From assembly GCA_002702065.1 (NCBI GenBank), contig NZXX01000001.1:2634295-2698294 (forward strand): a stretch of DNA of 64,000 nt, in the 5' to 3' direction. This stretch comes from Anaerolineaceae bacterium. GTDB taxonomy: Bacteria > Chloroflexota > Anaerolineae > Aggregatilineales > Phototrophicaceae. The notes under the pieces were generated by a model. That model saw only the letters and a list, made by a program, of their open reading frames with translations, was not told the DNA's origin and did not search any database. The position numbers and the translations under genes are program-made. Positions 62,898 to 64,000 of this stretch are shown one piece after another. Numbering within the stretch: the stretch's first letter is position 1; every line of letters begins with the position of its first letter.

Positions 62898-63809
62898 ATG
62901 TCCGTTGACCTGCGCATTTCATCTGAAGTCGCGGCAGCCCTCGAAGCCAACCAGCCGGTTGTTGCCCTCGAATCTACCGTTATTACACATGGTCTGGCGT
63001 ACCCCGGCAATGTCGAAACCGCGCTGGCGATGGAAGCCGCCATTCGCGACAACCACGCCATCCCGGCCACCATTGCCGTGTTGCAGGGCCAGATCACCGT
63101 CGGACTGACTCAGGATGAAATCACGTATCTGGGCACGCGACCGCCCAACAGCGTGCGCAAATGCAGCCGACGCGACCTGCCCATCGCAGTCGGATTGGGG
63201 GAGGATGCCGCGACAACCGTCGCAGGAACCATGATTGTCGCTGCCATGGCGGGTATTCCGGTGTTTGCAACGGGTGGCATTGGGGGCGTTCACCGGGGCC
63301 AGCCGTTCGATGTCTCGGCTGATCTGATGGAGTTGGGTCGTACGCCGGTTGCGGTGGTATGCTCCGGGGCCAAGTCGATCCTCGACCTGCCGCTGACCCT
63401 CGAAGTTCTCGAAACGCAGGGGGTGCCAATTATTGGCCTGGGTACGTCGACCTTACCGGCTTTTTACTCGCGCAGCAGCGGCCTGCCGTTGGATGCGTGC
63501 ATCGAAACGCCGCAGGAAGCAGCCCGTATTATCGCTGCGGCCCACCGTTTGCAAGCCAGCCACGGCATCCTGATTACCGTGCCGGTACCGCACGAAGACG
63601 CGCTGGCCGAAGCCGTCGCCGAGCAGGCCATCGAACAGGCCACCGCCGAAGCCGCCGAACGCCATATCCATGGTAAGGATGTGACGCCTTTCGTGCTTGG
63701 TCGCGTCGTTGAACTGACCGATGGCGAATCGAAACGCGCCAACATGGCCCTGTTGGTGAACAATGCCCGTGTTGCAGCCGCCATTGCCGCAGAACTGACA
63801 AAGTTCTAA
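62898..63809 (+). CDS. psuG: Pseudouridine-5'-phosphate glycosidase
   Basis: Splits pseudouridine 5'-phosphate to uracil and ribose 5-phosphate, letting the cell reuse C-nucleosides from RNA turnover. 303 aa. Active-site blocks: PVVALESTVITHGLAYPGN (catalytic Glu), NSVRKCSRRDLPIAVG (Schiff-base Lys region), VFATGGIGGVHRGQPFDVSADLMEL (metal-site His/Asp region), VVCSGAKSILDLPLTLEVLET and GLGTSTLPAFYSRSSGLPL. The usual partner, the PfkB-type pseudouridine kinase psuK, is neither fused nor adjacent here. Weak ribosome-binding sequence before the ATG. Confidence 0.95.
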   Translation: MSVDLRISSEVAAALEANQPVVALESTVITHGLAYPGNVETALAMEAAIRDNHAIPATIAVLQGQITVGLTQDEITYLGTRPPNSVRKCSRRDLPIAVGLGEDAATTVAGTMIVAAMAGIPVFATGGIGGVHRGQPFDVSADLMELGRTPVAVVCSGAKSILDLPLTLEVLETQGVPIIGLGTSTLPAFYSRSSGLPLDACIETPQEAARIIAAAHRLQASHGILITVPVPHEDALAEAVAEQAIEQATAEAAERHIHGKDVTPFVLGRVVELTDGESKRANMALLVNNARVAAAIAAELTKF

Positions 63810-63889
63810 GCCAGTGTCCGAAAGTCCCGTGAATCGGTTTTTATATGTACAAGTGACGTACGCTGGTTAAAAAAGGTAAAAGCTTCTAC

Positions 63890-63997
63890 ACCTCACCCCC
63901 CCGTCTCGCTGCGCGATCCACCCCCTCTCCATCGATGGAGTACCAAAGGCAGGCTTCGCACAGGGGAAAGACAACCGTAGGTTGGCAGGGGTGAGGT
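63890..63997. repeat. Palindromic intergenic repeat, MITE-like
   Basis: Bounded by an exact 10-bp inverted repeat, ACCTCACCCC (63890-63899) and GGGGTGAGGT (63988-63997). Inside is a 14-bp perfect palindrome CTCCATCGATGGAG (63927-63940) and a run of C-rich/G-rich sequence. It contains no ORF. Such C-rich palindromic elements are common as dispersed repeats in Chloroflexota and Cyanobacteria (general knowledge). No second copy was noticed in this window. The stretch 63810-63889 before it holds nothing recognisable. Confidence 0.5.
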
Positions 63998-64000
63998 AAA

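Overview
The window reads as chromosomal DNA of a member of the Chloroflexota (an Anaerolineae-like lineage is my best guess). This is inferred from gene content: a large eukaryote-like IleS, a PTPS-related giant membrane protein, a TGS-uridine kinase fusion, a Uma2 nuclease, DUF4349 and LiaF-like surface proteins, a 7TM-GAF protein and a very large secreted beta-rich protein. Base composition is moderately GC-rich and fairly even. No rRNA, tRNA, CRISPR array, integrase or transposase gene was seen. Nearly all of the DNA is coding, in tight operons with ATGA, TAATG or 8-nt overlaps. Shine-Dalgarno sites are patchy and sigma70-type promoters are recognisable.

Layout. 0-3.5 kb: ileS (minus strand) with its terminator and a structured leader. 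3.5-9.6 kb: a nine-gene minus-strand operon of small membrane proteins, three TPR membrane proteins, an AlaX-type editing enzyme and two GNAT acetyltransferases. 9.6-14.4 kb: a large membrane protein, then a TPR / URO-D-family / rsmD / inactive ImmA-like operon. 14.4-17 kb (minus): cca, hpt and an FHA protein. 17-22.7 kb (plus): nucleoside kinase, Hsp70-like protein, HEAT-repeat protein and a DUF4349 lipoprotein, ending in a bidirectional terminator. 22.8-33 kb (minus): an arginine/carbamoyl-phosphate locus in the order argC-argB-argD-argJ-carA, two small membrane proteins, a Uma2-family protein, carB. It starts with a promoter, an Arg-rich leader peptide, overlapping antiterminator/terminator hairpins and a terminator placed just before argC. 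33.2-38 kb (plus): a coiled-coil-like protein and a Gld-type ABC export operon. 38-43.9 kb: the housekeeping sigma factor, LiaF-like, GNAT, 7TM-GAF and S1-domain proteins. 44-47.5 kb: ftsK directly followed by a shortened, tail-anchored exonuclease VII large-subunit homologue. 47.6-50.7 kb: a secreted protein, an SRAP (YedK/HMCES) operon and a DUF2344 protein. 50.9-62.8 kb: one gene for a secreted protein of about 3,950 residues. 62.9-63.8 kb: psuG. The last about 110 bp are a palindromic, mobile-element-like intergenic repeat.

The most interesting feature is the argC leader. A 38-codon leader peptide contains six Arg codons within seven, placed where a stalled ribosome would cover the first of four competing RNA segments and so allow antitermination. 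This is the logic of trp/his-type attenuation, applied to arginine. A weaker possible parallel, an Ile-codon-rich short ORF within a long hairpin, lies before ileS. Other points of interest are the ftsK / tail-anchored XseA-like pair, the giant protein (14 C-terminal modules each with a cysteine pair, plus a subtilase-like domain with an abnormal Asp-His spacing) and a 24-bp perfect palindrome in the rpoD leader.
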